Shown: positions 18,824 to 27,023 of the stretch, piece by piece
Numbering within the stretch: the first letter of the stretch is position 1
Layout: each line of letters starts with the position of its first letter
DNA from: Bacteroidales bacterium H4
GTDB taxonomy: Bacteria > Bacteroidota > Bacteroidia > Bacteroidales > Muribaculaceae
Length of the DNA stretch: 64,000 bases
Assembly: GCA_001701165.1 (NCBI GenBank)
Contig: DAAP01000023.1
Span: forward strand, 62,001 to 126,000
Direction of reading: 5' to 3'
Made by a program: the position numbers and the translations under genes
The notes under the pieces: model-generated
The model's database searches: none
What the model saw: only the letters and a program-made list of their open reading frames with translations
What the model was told of the DNA's origin: nothing

Positions 18824-19024
18824 TTACTTGCCGCGACGGTAGCGCGCACGTAGCGAAAAGAACAGCAGGACTATGACTGCAACGGTCGCGGCAATTATCC
18901 CGAAATATTGCAATGCAGACATCTGTCCGGCAGCATAACGCGGATACCCGACAAATGCCATCGCGGCAAGGTATACCATCAATAATACGGGGACAACTTT
19001 GTATTTGGGCGGACGAGCGGACAT
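18824..19024 (-). CDS. Small two-pass membrane protein
   Basis: 66 residues from the ATG at 19022-19024 (MSARPPKYKVVPVLL). It has two hydrophobic stretches and a basic C-terminus (RARYRRGK), predicting a hairpin membrane protein. The reading further upstream overlaps the exonuclease spacer and is unlikely. It may be cotranscribed with the exonuclease. Function unknown. Confidence 0.55.
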   Translation of the reverse strand: MSARPPKYKVVPVLLMVYLAAMAFVGYPRYAAGQMSALQYFGIIAATVAVIVLLFFSLRARYRRGK

Positions 19025-19055
19025 CTGAGTATAATGATATTTTGCCTCGTAAATA

Positions 19056-19805
19056 CTATTCGGCAGCAGTATCCGCCATTGAAGGTACATCATTCGACAG
19101 CACCCCGGCATCCGACTTTACATCCGCAGCGGCCTCCGTATCGGTATGTTCGGCAGCATCTTCGGAGACCTCCTCTTCGTGCACAATGTACGGCGAAGTG
19201 TACGGGTCGAAATGTCCTTCGCGCATATAGCGGTAAAGTTTAAGGCAAGCCCAAGCATCTATGGCGGCATATATCTGCTGCGCCTCGGTGAGCCGTGCAG
19301 CCTCCCAATTGGTCAAACGTTGGGCCTTGCTGATGCGTTCGCCGAAGACTATGGCATAAATCTTCTGCAAAGATATGTCCTCGATATGGAATGTGCGCGC
19401 ATAGTCTTGCAGGTCCAAGAACCCGGCCGGATTGATTTCGCCACGACGGCGCAGTGCATTGTAATCATCATGTACGCTAAGACCGATTTTGATAATTTCC
19501 GGATCTTCGAGCAAAGGCTTTGCCGCGTCAAATATTCCCGGCATATTCAGGCGGAACAGATAGCAATGCGGCCCTGATGACAATTGCAGCAAAGCCACCT
19601 TGTTCATGTGTCCACGACGGAACGATGGCCGTGTCTCCGTATCGAATCCGATATGCGTACACTTGCGCAAGGCACGTAATGCTATGCGTGCCTTGGCAAC
19701 CGAGTCGATGACAGTGACGGCTTCGATACCTCCGGGATACACTACGGCAGCCATCGAGGACACAGTCTCCTTGCTTATCAATATTCTGGGAACTTCTCCG
19801 TTCAT
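19056..19805 (-). CDS. DEDD-type 3'-5' exonuclease (RNase D-like)
   Basis: 249 residues from the ATG at 19803-19805 (MNGEVPRILIS), which matches family layout; the longer frame to 19931 crosses the promoter box. Exo motifs: FDTETRPSFRRG, LSVHDDYNAL (Asp) and YAAIDAWACLKLY (Tyr-x3-Asp), so DEDDy. It removes 3' nucleotides from DNA or structured RNA. The ~45-residue acidic Ala/Asp-rich tail is a lineage-specific extension. Confidence 0.85.
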   Translation of the reverse strand: MNGEVPRILISKETVSSMAAVVYPGGIEAVTVIDSVAKARIALRALRKCTHIGFDTETRPSFRRGHMNKVALLQLSSGPHCYLFRLNMPGIFDAAKPLLEDPEIIKIGLSVHDDYNALRRRGEINPAGFLDLQDYARTFHIEDISLQKIYAIVFGERISKAQRLTNWEAARLTEAQQIYAAIDAWACLKLYRYMREGHFDPYTSPYIVHEEEVSEDAAEHTDTEAAADVKSDAGVLSNDVPSMADTAAE

Positions 19806-19816
19806 TTTTACGGGCA

Positions 19817-19824
19817 CAAAATTA
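19817..19824 (-). promoter_or_regulatory. -7 box of the exonuclease gene, almost at its start codon
   Basis: On the minus strand TAATTTTG matches TAnnTTTG and ends 11 nt before the ATG, so transcription would begin only ~5 nt from the start codon. A near-leaderless mRNA is implied if the box is used. It rests on one box without a clear -33 element. Confidence 0.45.
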
Positions 19825-20034
19825 CGCATTTTTTTGCTTAGTGCCAATGCCTCAACGCGAAAAGACATATCTTGCGCATTATCACGCATAAACGATAGAC
19901 CTAAGAAAAAAATTAGGCTTTTCCTCTCCAAAAGTTGAGTTATACAATATGATTCACTAATTCTGCACTTGCCACTTGACTCTACAACCTGATTTTTTCC
20001 TCTGTGTTACGCGCTCGTTCTCAAATATTTTAGC

Positions 20035-20042
20035 TAACTTTG
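20035..20042 (+). promoter_or_regulatory. -7 box of the secreted-protein operon
   Basis: TAACTTTG fits TAnnTTTG. The resulting leader to the ATG at 20298 would be ~250 nt, long for this genome. The remaining spacer upstream shows nothing recognisable. Confidence 0.6.
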
Positions 20043-20153
20043 CCATTGGATAGGAGTAGTCCGGTCCGACGACATATTGAATTAAAGAAGCGTTATGCTC
20101 ATCTTGTAGTTTGAGATTCTGAGAAATTCATAAACAGAGCAAGGATAGCATGG

Positions 20154-20237
20154 CGGCTCTCACGCGTATAGCATGGGCTGCTATTGTTACATCTGCTCAC
20201 AGGCTTTCTCAGAACCCTCAAAATAGGACATGACATA
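20154..20237 (+). other. Leader small ORF of 27 codons
   Basis: Within the long leader an ATG opens a 27-codon frame (MAALTRIAWAAIVTSAHRLS ...) ending in TGA. The surrounding leader also has inverted-repeat-like pieces (ATTCTGAGAAA near 20113 and CTTTCTCAGAAC near 20203). It could be a leader peptide, part of a structured RNA, or chance. Confidence 0.3.
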
Positions 20238-20297
20238 GTTGGCTCACGTTTTCTTTCACCTATAACTTCTCGAGAGCCAAGGGAAACCTGACTTGGC

Positions 20298-22130
20298 ATG
20301 TCCAGATCTCTCTTCTTTATCACATTGCTTTTGATCAACTGTTGTGTTTGTTCGCTTCAAGCGCAAAACACCGACAGAGCCGAAATGGCCCATCAGTTAT
20401 TGATGAATATCGCTACCGACGGCGACTTCAATCAATCCTTTTCGCTTTTGGAGAAGGATGGTCTGTCAGAAGCTGGCTGGCATCAGCAGCTTCTTGACTA
20501 TTGCTCGGCTATCTATGAGAATGATTCAATCCCTGATCGCGAACTCGCTTTTGCCGACCGTACCCTGGAACAATTAGCATCCTCTGAATATTCACCCAAA
20601 ACAGTAGTGGCCAACGCCGCGTATATTTTAGGCAACATTGCGTTTAACGCCCGAGATTATCATTATCTCCAACTAAATCTCGATCGACTTAGGCATGCCG
20701 CCGAATCTCTACCTTCAAGCAACCAATTACATAAAGCCATCAGTACTTTAGAGCAACGCGGTGAGTATATTCAGAGCTATGCGGAAGACTTTGTCCAGCG
20801 TATGACAGGCACGTGGATGAGCGCTGAAACCAACGGCCATCTGATTCCGGTGGCTATAATCGACATTATGCCCGATAGCATAATTCGTGATGCCAACGTA
20901 GATAGATATCCTGAACGCGGAACCAAAGAGGTTGTCTTTTCACCTGAAACTAGACAGGTGGCTGCTTTCTTTGGCTATAATATGGAGGGTAAGGGTAATA
21001 CTGCCTTAGCCGTTGGAATAGCGAAAGCGGGTGAGCATTTATCCCACTCAATGACGCGATCCATCGCTATTCGTAATCGTAGAAGATCTACTGTGGGCTC
21101 TCAATTCGCAATGTTCAGTTCTGAAATGAGTGGAATGTTGGCTCAGGGAATGGCAAAAATATTTTCTGGGTCGGAGAACATCTCAGACACATATGATTAC
21201 TATGTAAGGGAACTCTATCCTGGGATTGCACGACTTGATATTCAGCACAAAGTGATATATGAAAGTTCACAAAAAGGAGTTTCGAAATATGATTACACCA
21301 AGTCGCTATACGTATATAAGATTAACCCTGAGGACAGTATCGCTTTTGCTAAATATCAAGATAAAAAGGGAATTCCATGTGATAAAACACATACACGCTT
21401 CCCTTTAGGCTCCTCGGATCCCGACAGATATCTTGAGTCAATAAACCAGTTCATATTTAACTGTTATGGAGGCCAAGAAGCATATAAACAGGCCGTTAAA
21501 TCAAAGGAATATATAGCTCGGATACCTCAACATCTCCAGGACTATGCCCGCTCAGGTCAAAAATGGTACAATGTCATCACTCCCTTTGCGGCCAATATTA
21601 TTATGAATCAGCGTTTGAGCGACAAACTTTCTACGAAGGTTAACTCAATACCCAAAGGCATGCTGGAACAATCCTTATTGCAAGATTTGGAGACGGACAT
21701 AAGCCTGCGGTTGAATAACAAAGGGTTCTTCCCTACAAATGTGACTATATATGAATATCCAAATCTCGGCACAATTGAGTTCCAGGGCGTATATGATATC
21801 GCACCTGTATTTAGAGGAGAAGCCAAACCCATAGGTCTCAATTCCATTTATTATTGGGATGTCAGTGATTTTGAGTTACCCAACGAACTTGCGCTCATGC
21901 AAGCCGGCGAAATCCCTGCATCTATGAGCATGGAGAAGATTTACAAGAAACTGCGCGACACCGTTCTACCTGTTGAAGGAGTCATGACCGGTTATGACAA
22001 AAAGAGAAAGAAAAACTTCCGATATGAAGGTGAGTTCAAAGACCGAAAATTCCATGGAAAGGGAAAGCTTTGGCTCGATGAAGAACTGATACATGACGGA
22101 ATGTTCGAAAATGGCAAGCCTGTTCAATAA
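20298..22130 (+). CDS. Large exported protein with MORN-like C-terminus, unrecognised
   Basis: 610 residues, first gene of a four-gene operon. A signal peptide (LFFITLLLINCCVCSLQAQ) is followed by ~150 helical residues that may be TPR-like, then a central region without recognised domain, and a C-terminal MORN-like stretch (YEGEFKDRKFHGKGKLW). Base composition is more AT-rich than the housekeeping genes, suggesting acquisition. It is likely periplasmic or surface. Function unknown; the start is set by the signal peptide. Confidence 0.7.
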   Translation: MSRSLFFITLLLINCCVCSLQAQNTDRAEMAHQLLMNIATDGDFNQSFSLLEKDGLSEAGWHQQLLDYCSAIYENDSIPDRELAFADRTLEQLASSEYSPKTVVANAAYILGNIAFNARDYHYLQLNLDRLRHAAESLPSSNQLHKAISTLEQRGEYIQSYAEDFVQRMTGTWMSAETNGHLIPVAIIDIMPDSIIRDANVDRYPERGTKEVVFSPETRQVAAFFGYNMEGKGNTALAVGIAKAGEHLSHSMTRSIAIRNRRRSTVGSQFAMFSSEMSGMLAQGMAKIFSGSENISDTYDYYVRELYPGIARLDIQHKVIYESSQKGVSKYDYTKSLYVYKINPEDSIAFAKYQDKKGIPCDKTHTRFPLGSSDPDRYLESINQFIFNCYGGQEAYKQAVKSKEYIARIPQHLQDYARSGQKWYNVITPFAANIIMNQRLSDKLSTKVNSIPKGMLEQSLLQDLETDISLRLNNKGFFPTNVTIYEYPNLGTIEFQGVYDIAPVFRGEAKPIGLNSIYYWDVSDFELPNELALMQAGEIPASMSMEKIYKKLRDTVLPVEGVMTGYDKKRKKNFRYEGEFKDRKFHGKGKLWLDEELIHDGMFENGKPVQ

Positions 22131-22146
22131 TCTTAAATGACAACCA

Positions 22147-22941
22147 ATGAAAAAGTTAAAACAAATACTACTGACAATTGCGACACTCATGAGCCCTCTG
22201 GCTATTGTGGCCCAAAATCAGTATGTCTTAGGCGAGTCTGTTGCCAATACCAATTCAGGTCAGCAAGGCGATGTGGAAGTCCGCATCGCCAACGGAGAAC
22301 TTACGACCTTCAATAAGTTCCTCAAGGAGCATTGGAACGACATCAACATCCCTGACCCGGATGTGGCTCAGTACCAAACAATGCAAAGCAAAATACGCAG
22401 CGCAGCAAAAGCCCAGTATGGGGTGCAGATCACACCATCGCGCAAACTCATTCGTCCGGCTAATGGCAAGTCAGTGGGAGGCGCCTCCAAAAATCGAGGA
22501 GGTGGTTATAGCCGGCGCTCATCTTCTTCATATGATCCTGAGAAAGACGCGCGTCTTTTGGCTCTTGCTATAGCTTATGCTGAGGCACAGCACGCAACTA
22601 CCCGACAGCTGCACAATCAGGTCATGGGCGACATTGCGGCTGATGCAAATTTCAAGCCATCGGTAAATGGGCAGGATATGGCCCGTAAGCACCGTGAAAA
22701 TTTTGAGAATCAAGTCACCAATGCCAAAGGAACTCAGGTGAAACCGACAGAGGGCATGATAACAGATTTCAATGAGCCACCCACTTACGACTATGAGGAA
22801 CTTCTTCAACGTTTCATCGCTGATGAAAATTCCCTGACGCTTGACGAACTAACATTCCTCGACGAATGCATGACCCAAGAAATAGAATATCTCCAAAGCA
22901 AAAAAATAGCCGAAAATGAAGAGTCCTCTGAAACATATTAA
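22147..22941 (+). CDS. Unrecognised exported protein, second gene of the secreted operon
   Basis: 264 residues with signal peptide (ILLTIATLMSPLAIVAQ). A Gly/Arg/Ser-rich linker (GGASKNRGGGYSRRSSSS) near the middle divides it in two; the C-terminal part is helical and acidic. It starts 16 nt after the previous stop and overlaps the next gene by 26 nt, so it is cotranscribed. No family recognised. Confidence 0.65.
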   Translation: MKKLKQILLTIATLMSPLAIVAQNQYVLGESVANTNSGQQGDVEVRIANGELTTFNKFLKEHWNDINIPDPDVAQYQTMQSKIRSAAKAQYGVQITPSRKLIRPANGKSVGGASKNRGGGYSRRSSSSYDPEKDARLLALAIAYAEAQHATTRQLHNQVMGDIAADANFKPSVNGQDMARKHRENFENQVTNAKGTQVKPTEGMITDFNEPPTYDYEELLQRFIADENSLTLDELTFLDECMTQEIEYLQSKKIAENEESSETY

Positions 22942-23653
22942 ACTGATAGTACTACTGATGGCATTTACTATGATGCTTTTCCCGGTATCGCTCATTGGTG
23001 AGACACCTGATCCAGCAGTAATCGAACATGCTAAAAAGGTTCAGGAACTCAGAGATTTATTGAAAAATGCAGATAAAAATCGGGAGGGTGCGCTTAAAGA
23101 GGCGCTAAACAACGGTGCTGCGTCACAGGCTCTTCTCGCTAACATCAATCTGCCCCAAACAAGACTGAGTGAGGTATTGGACAATATCCGTAAATATGGA
23201 ATTGAAAAGGTTGCTGGTCCGGGATTTACCAATGCCGATATGGAAGTGACAGCCTTAACATTGATTTTGGTTGGTACAGATGGTGACGGTTACCTCGATG
23301 AAGTTGATCGTACCAACACTCCCCAACAGATTGAGATACTTGGCGATAAAATGAGACAGTTCGCCAATGACCGTAAGATTCAGCGCGACGCAAAGAAAGA
23401 AAATTTACAGGTTGTATATGGCACCTATGGATATACTCCAAATCGCAATTTCTACCGTACATGGGAAAAAGAGAAGGCTCAAATACAAAGAGACTTAGGT
23501 AGTGAATTGCTACCTGAAGCCGAGGCAGAGATGAGAGGGGCATACAATCAATTCAAGTCTTCTGCCGATGCAGTGGAAACTGTCGAAAAAGCAAGGAACA
23601 AACTTGCCGCTAAGTTCGGCGATTGTGTAAATTGCCAAACCGAAAAGAAATGA
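22916..23653 (+). CDS. Unrecognised exported protein with a Ca-binding-like loop
   Basis: 245 residues. A signal peptide (KLIVLLMAFTMMLFPVSLIG) precedes a helical, Lys/Glu-rich body. DGDGYLDEVDR resembles an EF-hand or thrombospondin-3 type calcium loop. Two Cys close to the C-terminus (DCVNCQ) could form a disulfide. It overlaps both neighbours (26 nt before, ATGA after). Family not recognised. Confidence 0.6.
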   Translation: MKSPLKHIKLIVLLMAFTMMLFPVSLIGETPDPAVIEHAKKVQELRDLLKNADKNREGALKEALNNGAASQALLANINLPQTRLSEVLDNIRKYGIEKVAGPGFTNADMEVTALTLILVGTDGDGYLDEVDRTNTPQQIEILGDKMRQFANDRKIQRDAKKENLQVVYGTYGYTPNRNFYRTWEKEKAQIQRDLGSELLPEAEAEMRGAYNQFKSSADAVETVEKARNKLAAKFGDCVNCQTEKK

Positions 23654-24429
23654 GAAAGTTGGTTTTCATTATGCTGATGCTCTGCGCCCAATGGAGCATG
23701 GCACAGACCTTCCAGCAAATCAATGAAGAGATCCTCAAATATGAACAATGCTTTGAGCAGCTTTCCCATCCTGAGCCAAAGTCTGTGAGCCATCAACTCA
23801 AAGACGGGACTTCCGTGGAAGTGATACAGCGCACTGACTATCGCAACAAACGGTTCCTTCAGGCAGATCCGGATGTCCGGCAACTCAATGTCAATATCAT
23901 GGACAACCAGGACTTGACGAATTGGGAGATGCAGGAAGCCTCAAAGATTTTCGACGATGCTTTCGGTGTAGGTCCGGCATTCAACATCTATGCCCATGGG
24001 ATCTGCGACCCCGAAGGGAATTCCAGCGGTGTTCGTCTCAACGGCAAGGATCTAACACCGGCTCAGACTGCCGAATTGATTCTCCGCACTCTCAACGATT
24101 ATGAATTGGTGCTCAATGCTTATAACCGCCCATTCCCTATTGTTCTCCACACCTGCACCTCGGCGAAAGGCTCTAATCCTTTTGCCGCTCAGTTGCAACG
24201 TGAAATAAGCAAACACATCAAGAATGCTGTTGTAGTAGCTGCCGATGCACCAGTCTATGCCCAAATTGATAGCAAGGGAATCTATCTCGAGACTATCTCC
24301 AATCCTCCGCTCAAAGCAAATGCTATAGGACGAAAATGGATAGCATTCGACTCAAACGGTGCCCGTCAGACTTCGCCAGATTGGAAAGAAACAGTAAGGA
24401 CACTCACCTCCCCTTGGTCAACCATGTAG
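23650..24429 (+). CDS. Exported protein with clan CD cysteine peptidase-like His/Cys pair
   Basis: 259 residues from the ATG at 23650, which overlaps the previous stop and gives a signal peptide (MRKLVFIMLMLCAQWSMAQ). The second half has FNIYAHG, then ~65 residues later PIVLHTCTSAKGSNPFAAQL, then VVVAADAPVY. A strand ending in HG and a later strand ending in C-x-x-x-G is the caspase-like/C80 arrangement, also seen in polymorphic toxin tips. A secreted cysteine peptidase or toxin-like effector is inferred from these motifs only. Last gene of the operon. Confidence 0.5.
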   Translation: MRKLVFIMLMLCAQWSMAQTFQQINEEILKYEQCFEQLSHPEPKSVSHQLKDGTSVEVIQRTDYRNKRFLQADPDVRQLNVNIMDNQDLTNWEMQEASKIFDDAFGVGPAFNIYAHGICDPEGNSSGVRLNGKDLTPAQTAELILRTLNDYELVLNAYNRPFPIVLHTCTSAKGSNPFAAQLQREISKHIKNAVVVAADAPVYAQIDSKGIYLETISNPPLKANAIGRKWIAFDSNGARQTSPDWKETVRTLTSPWSTM

Positions 24430-24729
24430 TATATGTCGTTTAATCGATTTAACAGTTTTTGGGTAGCCTTTTGCTTTTTGGAAAGCTCCCAGGCTCAGTC
24501 ACTCAATTATTTTGCGAAACTTCCCATCTTTGACCTATAAAATCCCAATGATAGACGTAATAGATTTATAAATAATTAATCCACAAAAGATTACAAAATC
24601 AAATATTCTATATAGACGTAATATATAGCAGAAAATCGAATATCTGATTATCAGCGCATTAACTCATATTCCGTCTTTTTGAGGGAATTTATAGTTTGAC
24701 AGTTGGATAGTGCTACGCGCAGATACACA

Positions 24730-24780
24730 GCGAGTTGAGCAGCATTAGAATGTGCTACCCAACTCGCCGGTTTATTTTTA
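24730..24780 (+). terminator. Probable terminator of the secreted operon
   Basis: GCGAGTTG (24730-24737) pairs with CAACTCGC (24760-24767), with further pairing of GCA and CAT inside, and is followed by a T-rich run. Between it and the last stop lies ~300 bp of AT-rich sequence with two copies of ATAGACGTAATA (24551, 24612) and no gene. Confidence 0.5.
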
Positions 24781-24802
24781 ACATTACATTAACTTTTCGA
24801 CT

Positions 24803-25138
24803 TATGGGTCAAAACGGGGTCTTTATTGGCATATGCAAAATTGCATAATGCAAAGGAAGACAGCTAATCCGCCGTCTTCCTATAAGTGCAATATGCATAT
24901 TTGACGACCCTATTCCTGGCAGGGTCGCTCCCCAGCAGAGCCCTGTTACGCTTCAGGCCGTGAAGCAAAGTTAAAACTTATTGTTCAAACCTAAAATCTA
25001 ATGGTGATTTTTAGCACCCGTTTTGACCCATAGATCCAAAGCGCTCATGCCAGATGAGGGTTCAAAACTTTTGAACTGTGATAACGCACTGTAAACCAAA
25101 GCTATTACAGCATTTTTTAGCACCCGTTTTGACCCATA
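24803..25138. repeat. MITE- or IS-remnant-like element with terminal inverted repeats
   Basis: TATGGGTCAAAACGGG at 24803-24818 is the exact reverse complement of CCCGTTTTGACCCATA in two later 25-bp identical direct repeats (25008-25032 and 25114-25138). The enclosed sequence carries nested hairpins (GGAAGAC with GTCTTCC at 24856-24881, GACCCT with AGGGTC near 24906-24926) and no credible ORF. This is what a non-autonomous transposable element or IS relic with a duplicated end looks like. Confidence 0.55.
24856..24974 (-). ncRNA. Candidate structured RNA within the repeat element
   Basis: On the minus strand TAACTTTG (24967-24974) is followed by hairpins GCTTCA-CGGCC-TGAAGC, a GGGTCG-containing hairpin and GGAAGAC/GTCTTCC, then TTTGC. 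The arrangement could be a short structured transcript, but no clear -33 element was found and the hairpins may only reflect the repeat. Confidence 0.25.
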
Positions 25139-25182
25139 CGCCTCTCTTTACGAGTGCCGCGATTTTGGTGTTCAAAAAAAGT

Positions 25183-25267
25183 GGTACCTTTGTTTTGAGG
25201 TTAAATGTTTTGTCATAGTGCAATACAAAATTAGTAAATCTCAGGGAGACTTCGGTCTCCTTTTTTT
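25183..25267 (+). ncRNA. Candidate small RNA unit with promoter and UUCG terminator
   Basis: TACCTTTG at 25183-25190, with an upstream TTTG 17 bp away, would start a ~70-nt RNA. It ends at GGAGAC-TTCG-GTCTCC followed by eight T, a classic UUCG-loop intrinsic terminator. No convincing ORF lies inside. Confidence 0.5.
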
Positions 25268-25299
25268 TGTACTGCCTTGGACTACGTTGACTTTTGGTC

Positions 25300-25372
25300 G
25301 GGAAGAAGAGTTTTCGGCGAGGAGGAGCTGTGGGCTTGTGAAGCCCCATCCTCGCCGAAAACTCTTCTTCCC
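25300..25372. repeat. Large perfect palindrome (24-bp stem)
   Basis: 25300-25323 and 25349-25372 are exact reverse complements, enclosing a second stem GGGCTT-GTG-AAGCCC. The two-tier hairpin lacks a T-tract and lies in a gene-free region. It may be a mobile palindromic repeat, cruciform site or RNA stabiliser. The rest of 25373-25530 shows nothing. Confidence 0.7.
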
Positions 25373-25533
25373 TGCGGCCTCAAAAAATCTGAAGTCTTAA
25401 ACACGCTGAAAATTGCATTGTCGCTTTGACTTTAGTTTATCACGCATTATCCCCAAATAATCTCTTTCTCGGCTTCCCTTCCCCGGCTTTTTGATTGTCG
25501 TAAAGTATTATACCCGAGATTGCTTATACGCCG

Positions 25534-25577
25534 AAAAAAAAATCGGCGACTACACACCCAAGGTATGAGTCGCCGAC
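25534..25577 (-). terminator. Terminator of the OmpA-family gene
   Basis: On the minus strand TCGGCGACT pairs with AGTCGCCGA and is followed by nine T. It lies ~50 nt past the ompA-like stop. Confidence 0.85.
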
Positions 25578-25627
25578 TGTATGTCGCATCTAAACCGGGC
25601 GTTATAAATAGCCCGAGTCAAACATGA

Positions 25628-26794
25628 TTACTTATTGCTACCGTCTTCGATGGTGCAGACGCTGACACGGTTCCAGCTCTCCTCGGAGAACATATTGCCG
25701 ATGCCTTCGCCTTGTGCACTGATGCGGTTGGCGTTAATCTTATACTTGTTAATGAGGGCATCCTTCACAGCCTGAGCGCGTGCATTGGCAAGACGAATGT
25801 TGATTTCCTCGGAACCGTCGGGCGAAGCGTAACCCTTGATGTCAACCTTGGCATCTTTGTGGTTCTTCAGGTAGGAAGCTACCATCTCGACATTGGGCTG
25901 CTGGTCGGCAGTGATAGCGGACGAACCTATGCGGAAGAATACGAGACGTACGCTGTTGAGGATATTGGTTTCTTCCTTGACTTGAACTACCTCGGGCTTG
26001 CGGTTCTTGCAAGCTGCCAGTTCGTTAGCAAGGCCATTGGCTTTAGCTTCCCATGCGGCGGCATTGGCGTTGCAGTCGTTAAGCTGGCCACGAAGTTCAT
26101 TGATTTGTCCGTTGAGGGCATCGATTTCGGCTTGGTCGAAGGGCTTAACACAAGTGAAGCCGGGGCCGAAGTGGTATGTCACACCTGCTTGAAGGTTGAA
26201 TACGGCGCGATTGGCATCATAGTATGTGGTACTCTGCGAACCATTTCCATCCATGTTCCAAGAAATGCTGGGCTGGAGAGAAATGGTTACCTTCTCCGAA
26301 ACATTGAAGTTAAAATTCAAGCCGACCTTGGTTACAAAGTAGTTGTTGTCAGGACGGTATACCAGACGTTCTGCTTCTATATAGCTGGTATTGAAGTTGT
26401 GTCCCCAACCGGCACCGGCAAGAGCCTCGATGGTGAAGGGGCGAGTTTCGCACTTGTAACCGCCAAAGAAGTTGAAAAGATCAACTTTGCCATAGACCCC
26501 TACATACGAGTTGTCGAAAGCGGTGCGAGAGTGTATTTCCTGTGTCCAGGAAGAGGTATTGACGCCGAACTGGCCTTCAACACCGAGTGCGAAGGAGGGT
26601 GTAATCTGCTTGTCAATGTGCAGACCTACCAAGCCGCGCATGTTGGGAAAGAAGGAATAGTTCTTCAACGGGGTGGTGACACCGCCATCAAGTCCTATCG
26701 ACCAATTGTCAAAGAATTTGGGGGACTCAACTGCTTGAGCCTGTGCTGACATTGCACCTAGTGCAATAGCAGCCAAAAGAATAATCTTTTTCAT
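25628..26794 (-). CDS. OmpA family outer membrane protein
   Basis: 388 residues from the ATG at 26792-26794 (MKKIILLAAIALGAMSAQAQ). Residues ~25-215 form an N-terminal beta-barrel, ~218-265 a short coiled-coil or linker (ALNGQINELRGQLNDCNANAAAWEAKANGLANELAACKNRK), and ~270-388 an OmpA C-terminal peptidoglycan-binding domain (FFRIGSSAIT ... VDIKGYASPDGSEEINIRLANARAQAV). It anchors the outer membrane to the wall; such proteins are abundant in Bacteroidales. It has its own promoter and terminator. Confidence 0.92.
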   Translation of the reverse strand: MKKIILLAAIALGAMSAQAQAVESPKFFDNWSIGLDGGVTTPLKNYSFFPNMRGLVGLHIDKQITPSFALGVEGQFGVNTSSWTQEIHSRTAFDNSYVGVYGKVDLFNFFGGYKCETRPFTIEALAGAGWGHNFNTSYIEAERLVYRPDNNYFVTKVGLNFNFNVSEKVTISLQPSISWNMDGNGSQSTTYYDANRAVFNLQAGVTYHFGPGFTCVKPFDQAEIDALNGQINELRGQLNDCNANAAAWEAKANGLANELAACKNRKPEVVQVKEETNILNSVRLVFFRIGSSAITADQQPNVEMVASYLKNHKDAKVDIKGYASPDGSEEINIRLANARAQAVKDALINKYKINANRISAQGEGIGNMFSEESWNRVSVCTIEDGSNK

Positions 26795-26829
26795 ATTGAT
26801 AGATGATAACATTATGTTGCTATTCTCTG

Positions 26830-26837
26830 CAAAGGTA
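26830..26837 (-). promoter_or_regulatory. -7 box of the OmpA-family gene
   Basis: The minus strand reads TACCTTTG, giving a leader of ~30 nt to the ATG at 26794. The 190 nt between this box and the bioF stop are AT-rich and show no gene. Confidence 0.65.
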
Positions 26838-27023
26838 TGCCTTTTTGTTATTATAGCACACTCTTTTTTACTTAATATTTTTTAATTCGCAAGTAAAAGT
26901 CTCTTTAACTTCAACATTTGCATCGTTTCACTGTTAATTTTCACTCACGAATGTTTTAAAAGCAAAAGGCAATAACCGTGCCAAAAGTTCAACATTCTCT
27001 TTTACACGACCTATCGCAAAGCG

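Noticed and set aside
25062..25400. Small frames on both strands over the palindrome
   Set aside because: They contain mirrored RRKLFFP-type strings produced by the palindrome itself, and overlap the small RNA terminator.
25712..26749. 345-codon open frame antisense to the OmpA-family gene
   Set aside because: It is a shadow frame; the opposite strand has clear signal peptide, barrel and OmpA domain, promoter and terminator.
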